From Paenibacillus tritici (GTDB taxonomy: Bacteria > Bacillota > Bacilli > Paenibacillales > Paenibacillaceae), in NCBI RefSeq assembly GCF_013204885.1, contig NZ_JABMKX010000016.1, positions 62,001 to 126,000 on the forward strand: 64,000 bases of DNA, written 5' to 3'. The translations under genes were made by a program, and so were the position numbers. Positions 43,313 through 51,433 of the stretch are shown piece after piece. Numbering within the stretch: the stretch's first letter is position 1; each line of letters begins with the position of its first letter. The notes under the pieces were generated by a model. That model was not told the DNA's origin. It was given only the letters and a program-made list of their open reading frames with translations, and made no database searches.

Positions 43313-43376
43313 TTGACACCAGCGGGACTGGTTAGATTACAATGAAGTACTTTAGTTACTTCAAAGTGCGTACTTC
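43313..43376 (+). promoter_or_regulatory. SDR gene promoter with MerR-like spacer and GAAGTAC dyads
   Basis: -35 TTGACA (43313-43318), a 19-base spacer and -10 TACAAT (43338-43343), with the short dyad ACCAG-N5-CTGGT in the spacer. Just downstream, GAAGTAC (43344-43350) and GTACTTC (43370-43376) form an inverted repeat, and a third half-site TACTTC lies at 43357. The 12-mer TACTTTAGTTAC here is shared with 40338-40349. Confidence 0.55.
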
Positions 43377-43442
43377 TCAAGTGTTGATATTTGTTACAAA
43401 CTAACGTTGAACAAATCACTGCACTTAAGGAGTTGAGACACG

Positions 43443-44513
43443 ATGATGAATGAATCTACTGAAAGACGTAAAATCGCTCTGGTCATTGGCGCAAATGGTG
43501 TGATCGGTCGCAACCTAATCCATCACCTTATTACTTTACCCGACTGGGACGTTATTGGCGTTTCACGTCGAGGTGGAGAATCTACCGATCGTGTACGTTA
43601 TGTGGCGGCCGATTTACTCAATATAAATGAAACCCGTGAACAATTGAAAGGGCTAACTGAGGTAACCCACATCTTCTATGCTGCGTATCAAGACCGGCCA
43701 ACTTGGGCCGAACTCGTTCCACCCAACCTGGCTATGTTAGTGAACGTTGTAGAAGTTATGGAACCGATAGCGCCGGGATTGAAGCATGTCAGTCTGATGC
43801 AGGGATACAAGGTATACGGTGCACATCTCGGTCCTTTCAAGACACCTGCACGTGAGACTGACGCGAATCATATGCCTCCAGAATTCAATATTGCCCAGCA
43901 AGATTTTTTAGAACAAAGACAATTAGGGAAATCCTGGACTTGGTCAGCCCTTCGTCCTTCAGTCGTGTGCGGATTCGCGCTCGGGAACCCGATGAACCTG
44001 GCCATGGTCATTGGCATATACGCGTCTATGTCGAAGGAACTTGGGCTTCCTCTACGGTTCCCGGGAAAGCCGGGGGCTTATGATAGCCTCCTGGAGATGA
44101 CGGATGCTGGACTACTCGCCAAAGCAACCGTATGGGCAGCGACAGAAGAGAACTGTGCGAATCAGGCATTTAACATTACAAACGGAGATTTGTTTCGCTG
44201 GAATGAACTTTGGCCCAAAATTGCCCGTTACTTCGAGTTGGAGACAGCACCTCCATTGCCCATGTCACTGGATATGATCATGGCTGATAAGGAGGAGCTA
44301 TGGGACACCATGGTTAAAAAGCATGGTCTTGCACCACATTCCTATAAAGCTGTCTCGTCTTGGCAGTTTGGAGATTTTGTGTTTTCCTGGAACTACGATT
44401 TCTTCTCCGACGGATCAAAGGCCCGCCGATTAGGCTTTCATGAATACGTGGACACGGAAGTGATGTTTAAAGATATCTTTGATGATTTCCGGAAACGCAA
44501 AGTCATTCCTTAA
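43443..44513 (+). CDS. SDR-family NAD(P)-dependent reductase (PRISE-like)
   Basis: A 356-residue extended short-chain reductase. The nucleotide-binding motif is IALVIGANGVIGRNLIHHL near residue 12, followed by GVSRRGGESTDRVRYVAADL. The catalytic Tyr/Lys region has moved, as in PRISE (progesterone 5-beta-reductase/iridoid synthase-like) enzymes: MQGYKVYGAHLGPFKTPARE. AAGGAG is 11 bases before the first of two ATGs. It probably reduces an enone or ketone with NADPH; the substrate is unknown. It is convergent with an HxlR-type regulator that may control it. Confidence 0.88.
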   Translation: MMNESTERRKIALVIGANGVIGRNLIHHLITLPDWDVIGVSRRGGESTDRVRYVAADLLNINETREQLKGLTEVTHIFYAAYQDRPTWAELVPPNLAMLVNVVEVMEPIAPGLKHVSLMQGYKVYGAHLGPFKTPARETDANHMPPEFNIAQQDFLEQRQLGKSWTWSALRPSVVCGFALGNPMNLAMVIGIYASMSKELGLPLRFPGKPGAYDSLLEMTDAGLLAKATVWAATEENCANQAFNITNGDLFRWNELWPKIARYFELETAPPLPMSLDMIMADKEELWDTMVKKHGLAPHSYKAVSSWQFGDFVFSWNYDFFSDGSKARRLGFHEYVDTEVMFKDIFDDFRKRKVIP

Positions 44514-44523
44514 CAGACGATGG

Positions 44524-44567
44524 AAAACTAACAAGCTGACCTTCCATAAGGTCAGCTTGTTAGTTTT
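44524..44567. terminator. Bidirectional terminator
   Basis: Eighteen-base arms AAAACTAACAAGCTGACC and GGTCAGCTTGTTAGTTTT around an 8-base loop, with A/T ends on both sides. The stop codon of the minus-strand HxlR gene (44560-44562) lies inside the right arm. Confidence 0.88.
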
Positions 44568-44946
44568 CAGGTTCAGATTCACTTGGCGGGTTATCCAGAA
44601 CAACTGCATTCTCCCCGTAGGTTCGCTCAATATAAGTTTCGCCCCATCTACACATCAGGTGAAGAATCTCTTTTAGACTACTCCCATACTCCGTTAACTC
44701 ATATTCAACCTTTGGAGGAACCTGATTATAGGAAGTACGTAGAACGATCCCTGCCACTTCAAGCTCCCGAAGTTGTTCCGTTAATACCTTTTGAGTGATT
44801 TTTGGTATCAGCGTTTTGAATTCATTATTCCGTTTCTTCCCAAAGGTTAAATGAAAAAGAATAGCAGGTTTCCACTTTCCTCCAATCACTTCAAGCGTGG
44901 CTTCCACAGAAGTATTATATATTTTAACCGGATCTGCCCGTTTCAC
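44560..44946 (-). CDS. HxlR-family transcriptional regulator
   Basis: A 128-residue winged-helix regulator. Family landmarks are EVIGGKWKPAILFHLTFGKKR, FKTLIPKITQKVLTEQLREL and VPPKVEYELTEYGSSL. Members respond to aldehydes, quinones or oxidants, often through an N-terminal Cys. No Cys precedes the HTH here, so the signal is probably not simple thiol oxidation. GTG 44946 is 7 bases after GAGGAA. It is convergent with the SDR gene. The GAAGTAC dyads before that gene are a candidate site. Confidence 0.9.
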   Translation of the reverse strand: MKRADPVKIYNTSVEATLEVIGGKWKPAILFHLTFGKKRNNEFKTLIPKITQKVLTEQLRELEVAGIVLRTSYNQVPPKVEYELTEYGSSLKEILHLMCRWGETYIERTYGENAVVLDNPPSESEPEN

Positions 44947-45018
44947 TGTACATTCCTCTTTTCTGGACTGGAGGTGGCATCTTCATAAGAGCAGCAACCT
45001 CTCCTAGCTACGTTAATC

Positions 45019-45531
45019 TCAATTTGACATTAACCGTGCCAGAAATTCTCCAAACGAATCGGCTACTTTTTCAACCTCTTCAAATTCAGGCTCACATCCA
45101 CGGACAATAGCCCCACCGTCGGTTGTTAAGTCAATGGCATAGAAGGAATATCCATCCTCCACAGACATTACAATCGGCAAGTGATGATCCCACCAGGCCG
45201 TTATCTCTGAGCGCCAAATAGAATCACCCTCTGCGGCCTCCAGACTAAGCATTTCAAATTCATTCCATTGGAATGCGGCCTCCGTGCTATTGTTGAACTC
45301 CGCCTCACAAATAAACCAGGTTTGCTCATCCGGTGCAACGCATTTTTCAACTACATTTAGAAATTCGGAATATTCATCTGGAAGTCCTTTATATCTTGAA
45401 GTAATGCCACTATTTAAATGTAGCTGAGAACCGGATTTACTCATTATGTCCCAGCCTTTTTCCCCAGCCCAAGTCATAAATTCCCTAAGGTGAGTTTTTC
45501 CTTTTCCATTATTCCCTTCCAAATTCCACAC
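45019..45531 (-). CDS. SMI1/KNR4 (SUKH) family protein
   Basis: A 170-residue cytosolic protein of the SUKH fold. Landmarks are YKGLPDEYSEFLNVVEKC, FQWNEFEMLSLEAAEGDS, and the ending EVEKVADSFGEFLARLM. Many SUKH proteins are immunity proteins against polymorphic toxins, but no toxin gene is adjacent. GTG 45531 has only a weak site upstream; ATG 45477 is another choice. It stands alone between the HxlR gene and the stalk-domain protein gene. Confidence 0.8.
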   Translation of the reverse strand: MWNLEGNNGKGKTHLREFMTWAGEKGWDIMSKSGSQLHLNSGITSRYKGLPDEYSEFLNVVEKCVAPDEQTWFICEAEFNNSTEAAFQWNEFEMLSLEAAEGDSIWRSEITAWWDHHLPIVMSVEDGYSFYAIDLTTDGGAIVRGCEPEFEEVEKVADSFGEFLARLMSN

Positions 45532-45582
45532 CTGCCCATCAGCTTAAGAAATAGAAATTCTAACCCTACTATACCATTTTCT

Positions 45583-46458
45583 TTACTGAGGGTGATAATC
45601 AGAGAATCCTGATATTAGAACTCTAGCCGCCTTATTCACGCTATCCACCTTCCAAGTGCCGTTAGTGAATATAAGAGTGACCGTCCGATCTTCAGCATAT
45701 TGATCTTCTCCTGTAAGACCATTCGCCAGTATTACAGATTGCGAAAGTGTGGCCGAATTCTTGCTAGTATAAACAGGTGAAGTGACAGGCATTTCATAAG
45801 TACCTGCTGTGTTCAAACCTTTGTTCTGAACAATAGACTTAATTAACCTATCCGTGAAATAGGGTTGGAGGGTTGAATTTACATTTTTAATGGAAGATAT
45901 ATTGGATGCTTGGTTTAATTTATCCGATAGTAGTTTCAAGCGTGAGTCAGTAATTTTGCTTTTCTCCGGAATTTGAATAGACGGGGTCTTCATATTGACA
46001 ACAAGTCCCTTGTTGCCTAACGTCACTTTTGCTTGTTTAGACAGTTGGTTCCATACTACAGTTGCTCCTAACGACTGACTAACAAAACGTAGAGGGACAT
46101 ACGTTGTTCCTTGGATGACCTGTGTGGCAGTATCCAAATCCACATATTCCCGGGACGGTGTGTCCGGAGTTTCACTCGATGGAGCAGCTTCAATAATGAC
46201 ACGTTTGAAATTTGCGGCAAGCCATAGGGTTGAATCCCCATTTTTGATTTTAACAACTTTGTCCGTTTGAAACCATTCCAGACTTGCACCAAGATTCTCG
46301 GAGACTGCGCGTAATGGAACTAGTACTCGACCATTGTTTATTTGGCCATTGTTAATCGTAGTAGATGTAGAAGCCTCTGATGCATAACCAGATTCTGTTG
46401 TTAAAGGCAGCAAAAAAAGTGCTGATGAAAGCAAAGAAATCGTCCATTTTTTCATCAT
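45583..46458 (-). CDS. Secreted stalk-domain (copper amine oxidase N-like) protein
   Basis: About 291 residues. The signal peptide (KKWTISLLSSALFLLPLTTE) ends near residue 28. Two stalk repeats follow: INNGRVLVPLRAVSENLGAS and GTTYVPLRFVSQSLGATVVW. The remaining 150 residues resemble a secreted NTF2/lipoprotein-type fold ending FTNGTWKVDSVNKAARVLI. Such domains are common in Paenibacillus surface proteins. Three ATGs in a row follow AGGAGG; the second gives the best spacing. It is probably anchored at or released from the cell surface. Function unknown. Confidence 0.82.
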   Translation of the reverse strand: MMKKWTISLLSSALFLLPLTTESGYASEASTSTTINNGQINNGRVLVPLRAVSENLGASLEWFQTDKVVKIKNGDSTLWLAANFKRVIIEAAPSSETPDTPSREYVDLDTATQVIQGTTYVPLRFVSQSLGATVVWNQLSKQAKVTLGNKGLVVNMKTPSIQIPEKSKITDSRLKLLSDKLNQASNISSIKNVNSTLQPYFTDRLIKSIVQNKGLNTAGTYEMPVTSPVYTSKNSATLSQSVILANGLTGEDQYAEDRTVTLIFTNGTWKVDSVNKAARVLISGFSDYHPQ

Positions 46459-46561
46459 CATATATCCTCCTTATTACGCGCTTCGTCTATTTGCCCCACC
46501 AAGAATAGCAGGTTAAGGTGCTTCCTTATAATCAATTAGCTTAAGATAATATCAGAATGAT

Positions 46562-46825
46562 TTAGTATAATTCTCCTTCATCCCCTTGTACTTTCGCATT
46601 AAGTTCCTTAGCAATCTCCTTCATCTTATCCATTACATCATCAACTTTCCATATAAAAAAATCACCGTTTATTGATATTTGAATTGGACCAGATATTGAA
46701 AATGTATTAGAATACTCAAAATCATTTTTAGCCGAAAATAAAACCTTTAACTCATCAAGTGAAATGGGACTTTCCGTGCTCTCTGTCCAATGATCTGCTC
46801 TCGTAATATGAATATCATAGCTCAT
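46562..46825 (-). CDS. Small protein of unknown function
   Basis: An 87-residue protein beginning MSYDIHITRADHWTESTESP. This start resembles a family of small proteins found with immunity and SUKH genes, but I do not recognise a function. GGAG lies 9 bases before the ATG. The composition is charged, with no membrane span or signal. Thirty-nine bases separate its start from the stop of the VOC gene upstream, so the two may share a transcript. Confidence 0.7.
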   Translation of the reverse strand: MSYDIHITRADHWTESTESPISLDELKVLFSAKNDFEYSNTFSISGPIQISINGDFFIWKVDDVMDKMKEIAKELNAKVQGDEGELY

Positions 46826-46864
46826 AAACTTATACTCCTTTGGATTAAATTTCTCTCATACTTA

Positions 46865-47218
46865 CTAAGTGTCGAACGATTCAGCGATTTCATGTACGTT
46901 ACCAAATGGATCAACGAAAGCAGCATATCGCCCCTCAGTAGGTTTCTCATGCAAAAATTGAATACCCTTTTCCTTCATTTCTTTATAAGTTTGCTCAACA
47001 GATACGACCTCAAACACCAAAACTGTTCTAGCTTCGTTTGAATAATCCCCAATTTCTTTGGTCTTTTCACACTTAAAAGCTATAAGCTGACAGCCGTCAA
47101 GGGCAAATATAAGCTTATTTTCTTGCTCTAACAGAGTTTGCAAACCCAGCAATTCAGAATAAAACCATTTCGTCTTTGTCATGTCATTAACGAAAATCAT
47201 TATATGTCCTAGTTTCAT
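46865..47218 (-). CDS. VOC (glyoxalase/bleomycin-resistance-like) family protein
   Basis: A 117-residue single-module VOC protein. It starts KLGHIMIFVNDMTKTKWFYS and ends FVDPFGNVHEIAES, the two ends of the beta-alpha-beta fold that hold metal-binding residues. The start at 47218 was chosen because GAAGGAG precedes it and it gives the family N-terminus; a longer frame adds a Lys-rich tail. It may bind or detoxify a small molecule. It is unrelated in detail to the VOC pair at 36 and 40 kb. Confidence 0.83.
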   Translation of the reverse strand: MKLGHIMIFVNDMTKTKWFYSELLGLQTLLEQENKLIFALDGCQLIAFKCEKTKEIGDYSNEARTVLVFEVVSVEQTYKEMKEKGIQFLHEKPTEGRYAAFVDPFGNVHEIAESFDT

Positions 47219-47379
47219 AAGGCTATGCTGCTCCTTCACTTTTTTGAATTTTTTATGGTTCATGCAGATTCTTTACTTATACTTATTTGAAGTATTCGCT
47301 AATTGATTAACATATCCTTCCCATTAGCTTAGTGAAGCGTCCATCCTCTGATATTCATTTTTTCGAGTAATTTCCCAGC

Positions 47380-47411
47380 AAAAAAGCCGCCCTAAATTAT
47401 TAGGACGGCTT
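47380..47411 (-). terminator. Terminator of the glmS transcript
   Basis: AAGCCGTCCTAA and TTAGGGCGGCTT pair on the minus strand (one wobble) and are followed by TTTT. It lies about 115 bases past the glmS stop. Confidence 0.85.
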
Positions 47412-47526
47412 ATGTTGATTAATTTAATCGTTGAATACTTTTTCAAAACAATACTATAATGAATTTTTTTAAATCAGAACAATACTTTAATGTAATCAAT
47501 CAAGACTTCCTTTACTGATTCCACCC

Positions 47527-49359
47527 TTACTCCACAGTAACGCTCTTAGCCAGGTTTCTTGGTTTATCCACATCATGACCCAAGGCCAGAGACGCGTAGT
47601 AAGCCAGCAACTGCAGGGATACTACAGACAGGGCTGCGGTCAGCAGCGGCAGGGTCTGAGGAATCACGAATACCTGGTCAACGGAGCGGAGCAGGTCGTC
47701 TTTGTGTTCTTCATGTGTGACGGCCAGGACATGGGCGCCGCGGGCTTTCACTTCTTTGATGTTGCTGACGGTCTTCTCCAGCACGGATTCCTGGGTAGCC
47801 AGGGCAATGACAGGAACGCCTTCTTCGATCAGCGCTAGTGTACCATGCTTCAGTTCACCCGCAGCATAGGCTTCGGAGTGAATGTAGGAGATTTCTTTGA
47901 GCTTCAGCGAGCCTTCCTGAGCTACTGCGTAATCTACGCCGCGGCCGATGAAGAAGAGATGCTTGTGCACAGCAATTTGCTCGGCATAGGCTTTGAGGAC
48001 ATCTTTTTGCGCCAGAATCACTTCTACCTGCTCCGGCAGAGACTGCATAGCCGCCAGAATCTTGGCAACCTCAGGCTCAGACTGGGTGCTGCGTACTTCA
48101 GCCAGATACAGACCCAGTAAAGTGAACGCAATCAGCTGGGAGGTGTACGCTTTGGTAGAGGCTACGGCGATTTCCGGTCCGGCCAGCGTTACCAGTACAC
48201 TGTTCGCTTCCCGGGCAATAGAGCTGCCTACTACGTTAGTGATCGCCAGCACATGTGCTCCGTTGGCCTGACCTTCACGGAGAGCGGCCAATGTGTCCGC
48301 AGTTTCACCGGATTGGCTGACTACGATAACCAGTGTTTCTGGAGTCACGATTGGCGCACGGTAGCGGTATTCGGAAGCAATGTCATTCTCTACCGGAATC
48401 CGCACCAGGGACTCAATCAGGTTACGTCCAACAAGACCGGCATTATATGCAGTACCACAAGCAACGATCTGGATATTGCGGATGTTCTTGATCTGTTCTT
48501 CCGTCAGGTTAAGCTCCGGCAGAATGACCTTGTTGCCTTCAGCATTCATACGTCCGCGCATGGTATCGCGGTAAGCCTTTGGCTGCTCGTGAATTTCCTT
48601 CAGCATGAAGTGCTCATAACCGCCTTTTTCTGCGGTAACCGCATCCCAATCGACAGTAATCATTTCCCGAGAAATAAAGTTGCCTTCAATCGTCATTAAT
48701 TCGACAGCATCCCGTGTCAATACAGCCATTTCGCCGTCGTTCAAAATATATACGTTGCGGGTATATTCCAGCAGTGCAGGAATATCTGACCCGATAAAGT
48801 TCTCGCCTTCTCCAAGACCGATAATCAGCGGACTGGCTTGACGTACAGCTACCAGTTTATCCGGTTCATATTCAGTCAGCACACCCAGGGCGAACGCTCC
48901 GCGCATGTAAGTGATCGCTTTTTGTACAGCCTTAACGATATCCCCATTATATTCACGGGCAATCAGGTGGGAGATTACTTCTGTATCTGTTTCGGAAGTA
49001 AAGATGGCTCCTCCGGCAATCAGCTCTTCCTTCAGGTCCAGATAGTTCTCAACAATCCCGTTATGAACAACCGAGAATTTGTGAGTGTTATCTGTGTGCG
49101 GATGAGAGTTCTCATCGGATGGCTTGCCGTGTGTAGCCCAGCGGGTATGGCCAATGCCAGCGCTGCCTGTCAGCGGAGTCGCGTCCAGACGGGATTCAAG
49201 ATTCGCCATACGTCCCTGTGCCTTCACAATCTGCAGACCTTCCGTGGTGAACACAGCAATACCTGCGGAATCATACCCGCGATACTCCAGCTTTTTCAAA
49301 CCCTCTACCAAGATCCCCTGCGAATTCTGATTCCCAATATATCCCACAATACCACACAT
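47527..49359 (-). CDS. glmS: Glutamine--fructose-6-phosphate aminotransferase
   Basis: Makes glucosamine-6-phosphate from fructose-6-phosphate and glutamine, the first step to UDP-GlcNAc. It has 610 residues. The N-terminal Ntn-glutaminase starts with the catalytic Cys exposed after Met removal (MCGIVGYIGNQ). Two SIS sugar-isomerase domains follow (IVACGTAYNAGLVGR, VSQSGETADTLAALREGQ, STKAYTSQL), and the end is DKPRNLAKSVTVE. GGAGG lies 8-9 bases before ATG 49359. A longer in-frame reading that begins in the ribozyme is not real. The glmS ribozyme upstream adds feedback by glucosamine-6-phosphate. Confidence 0.97.
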   Translation of the reverse strand: MCGIVGYIGNQNSQGILVEGLKKLEYRGYDSAGIAVFTTEGLQIVKAQGRMANLESRLDATPLTGSAGIGHTRWATHGKPSDENSHPHTDNTHKFSVVHNGIVENYLDLKEELIAGGAIFTSETDTEVISHLIAREYNGDIVKAVQKAITYMRGAFALGVLTEYEPDKLVAVRQASPLIIGLGEGENFIGSDIPALLEYTRNVYILNDGEMAVLTRDAVELMTIEGNFISREMITVDWDAVTAEKGGYEHFMLKEIHEQPKAYRDTMRGRMNAEGNKVILPELNLTEEQIKNIRNIQIVACGTAYNAGLVGRNLIESLVRIPVENDIASEYRYRAPIVTPETLVIVVSQSGETADTLAALREGQANGAHVLAITNVVGSSIAREANSVLVTLAGPEIAVASTKAYTSQLIAFTLLGLYLAEVRSTQSEPEVAKILAAMQSLPEQVEVILAQKDVLKAYAEQIAVHKHLFFIGRGVDYAVAQEGSLKLKEISYIHSEAYAAGELKHGTLALIEEGVPVIALATQESVLEKTVSNIKEVKARGAHVLAVTHEEHKDDLLRSVDQVFVIPQTLPLLTAALSVVSLQLLAYYASLALGHDVDKPRNLAKSVTVE

Positions 49360-49584
49360 TATATTTTCCTCCGTCCAATTTATCGTAATTAGGGGCGCAT
49401 GAGGAAAGAAACGTGCCGTGCGGCATGTTTTGAAGAAAAGCAAATATGATGTTGTCCATGATACGCAACAAAATAACCTGTCACTTACAGTAATAAAATG
49501 CACAGTCTTCTCTTCTGCCGCAGCAGAACCATCTGCGTTTCCTGCATGTACGCTTGCCCATGATTTGTACTTCTCCATTTTTGG

Positions 49585-49791
49585 CACCCACAGAAGCGTT
49601 GTGTGCAAGGTCGCCCTCGCATTTTCCGCTTCCATTTACGGCTCTGGTGCATCACCGGGAGGTCCCCGCCGAACATTTCGAACACCTCCACCTCGTCAGC
49701 TTACATCTGCCGTGATCCGTTCAGACCGTCCTGCCCTATTCGGCAGACTCCGTTCTTCCCTTCTCGCCCGCGCAAGATCAAGCTCTGGCGC
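49585..49791 (-). ncRNA. glmS ribozyme
   Basis: The minus strand reads AGCGCCAGAGCTTG, the conserved cleavage-site and P2 sequence. Later come AAGCTGACGAGGTGGAGG, then TTCGGCGGGGACCTCCCGG and a final stem at about 49590. Self-cleavage is expected just 5' of G at 49791. Bound glucosamine-6-phosphate triggers cleavage and lowers glmS expression. About 225 bases separate it from the coding start. Confidence 0.93.
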
Positions 49792-49846
49792 TTGTATTGC
49801 ATGAACCTTACTATCCCCGCTTTCCTTCTGGAATGACACTTAGTCT

Positions 49847-49875
49847 ATTATATGCACCTGATACCATTTTGGCAA
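49847..49875 (-). promoter_or_regulatory. glmS promoter
   Basis: Minus-strand -35 TTGCCA (49870-49875), 17-base spacer and perfect -10 TATAAT (49847-49852). Transcription would start about 50 bases before the ribozyme cleavage site. Confidence 0.8.
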
Positions 49876-49945
49876 CGGCACAGTGAAGAAAACCTTTCTT
49901 AACCATTTCACAACAGCTTACAAAGCCGCGCCCACTCTAATCATT

Positions 49946-49983
49946 CAGCCGGTGAACCCTCCTATATAACGGATCACCGGCTG
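49946..49983 (-). terminator. Stem-loop after glmM
   Basis: CAGCCGGTGA and TCACCGGCTG are perfect 10-bp arms around an 18-base loop, 30 bases past the glmM stop. No T-run follows, so termination may be weak. Confidence 0.55.
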
Positions 49984-50012
49984 TCTGTGCAAGCGATATG
50001 GAGAAGGAGTGA

Positions 50013-51353
50013 TTACACCAGCTCGCGCTGAACCACTTCCACAATCTGTCCTACAAAAAGATCAAGCTCGGCCTTATCCGGCCCTTCCGCCATCACACGG
50101 ATCAGCGGCTCGGTTCCCGAAGGACGCACCAGAACACGCCCATTGTCGCCCAGCTTGCCTTCTACTTCTATGATCGCGGCCTCAATCGCCGGATTGTTCG
50201 GGTAATTGGTTTTGTCCTGCACGCGCACATTCACCAGCACCTGCGGATATTTGGTCATCATGGACTTCAGCGTACTAAGCTTCTTGCCCGAAGATTTCAT
50301 GGTATTCACCAGTTGAATAGCCGTCAGAATCCCGTCGCCTGTTGTATTATAATCCAGGAAAATTACATGACCGGACTGCTCCCCGCCCAGATTATAGCCG
50401 CCGCGGCGCATTTCTTCCATGACATAACGGTCACCGACAGCAGTCTTCGCCGTATTCAGTGACAGCTTCTCTGTAGCCTTGTAGAATCCGATATTGCTCA
50501 TTACAGTCGATACAATAGTACCGTCCTTCAGCTTCCCTGCACGGTTCATGGCATCTCCGCAAATGCAGAGAATGAAGTCGCCGTCCACCTCGTCGCCCTT
50601 CTCATCAATCGCAATCAGGCGGTCGGCATCCCCATCAAAAGCAAGTCCCAGATCCGCACCATGCCGTAGCACTTCTGCACGCAAGGTCTCCGGATGTGTT
50701 GAGCCGAATCCGTCATTAATATTCAGCCCGTCCGGCTCAGCCCCGATGCAGATGACTTCTGCGCCCAGTTCTCTGAACAGCCGAGGTGCCAGCTCATACG
50801 CTGCGCCATGTGCACAGTCCAGTACAACCTTCATGCCCTTGAAGCTCTGGTCGATGGTGGTCTTCAGATAGTCCAGGTACAGATACTTCGCTTCATCATC
50901 TGTCCGGAGCGTGCCAAGACCTGACCCTACGGGACGCGGCAGTTCATCCTGCTCCGCATCCATCAGCTCTTCAATCCGCAGCTCCGTCTCGTCAGTCAGC
51001 TTGAAGCCGTCTCCGCCAAAGAACTTAATCCCGTTATCCTCCACCGGATTATGCGAAGCAGAGATCATGACTCCGGCATCCGCCTGAAGCAATCTTGTAA
51101 TATAAGCAACAGCCGGTGTAGATACTACACCCAGTCGGATTACATCCGCACCAATAGACAATAACCCGGCAATCAGTGCCGATTCCAGCATCGGACCAGA
51201 GATCCGAGTGTCCATACCGATTACGACTTTAGGCTTTTCCACATTTCCCGCCAGCACATATCCGCCGCAGCGTCCAATACTGTAGGCCAATTCTGCTGTT
51301 AATTCACGGTTAGCCACCCCGCGTACGCCATCTGTTCCGAAATACTTACCCAT
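50013..51353 (-). CDS. glmM: Phosphoglucosamine mutase
   Basis: Converts glucosamine-6-phosphate to glucosamine-1-phosphate for peptidoglycan precursors. It has 446 residues. The start is MGKYFGTDGVRGVANRELT, the phosphoserine loop ISASHNPVEDNGIKFFG near residue 100, and the Mg-binding loop DGDADR (AFDGDADRLIAID). The C-terminal phosphate-binding RPSGTEPLIRVMAEG is also present. All landmarks of GlmM are intact. GGAG lies 9 bases before the ATG. It follows cdaR, as in Bacillus, and GlmM is known there to bind and restrain CdaA. Confidence 0.97.
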   Translation of the reverse strand: MGKYFGTDGVRGVANRELTAELAYSIGRCGGYVLAGNVEKPKVVIGMDTRISGPMLESALIAGLLSIGADVIRLGVVSTPAVAYITRLLQADAGVMISASHNPVEDNGIKFFGGDGFKLTDETELRIEELMDAEQDELPRPVGSGLGTLRTDDEAKYLYLDYLKTTIDQSFKGMKVVLDCAHGAAYELAPRLFRELGAEVICIGAEPDGLNINDGFGSTHPETLRAEVLRHGADLGLAFDGDADRLIAIDEKGDEVDGDFILCICGDAMNRAGKLKDGTIVSTVMSNIGFYKATEKLSLNTAKTAVGDRYVMEEMRRGGYNLGGEQSGHVIFLDYNTTGDGILTAIQLVNTMKSSGKKLSTLKSMMTKYPQVLVNVRVQDKTNYPNNPAIEAAIIEVEGKLGDNGRVLVRPSGTEPLIRVMAEGPDKAELDLFVGQIVEVVQRELV

Positions 51354-51433
51354 CTTTTTTTCTCCTTTTGAATACGCTGCTTCAGCTTAATAAATTATAG
51401 TATGAACGATTTGTTAATCCGTGCCCGGGCAAG

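Noticed and set aside
49360..49635. N-terminal extension of GlmS
   Set aside because: It runs through the glmS ribozyme and would bury the catalytic Cys that must be residue 2.
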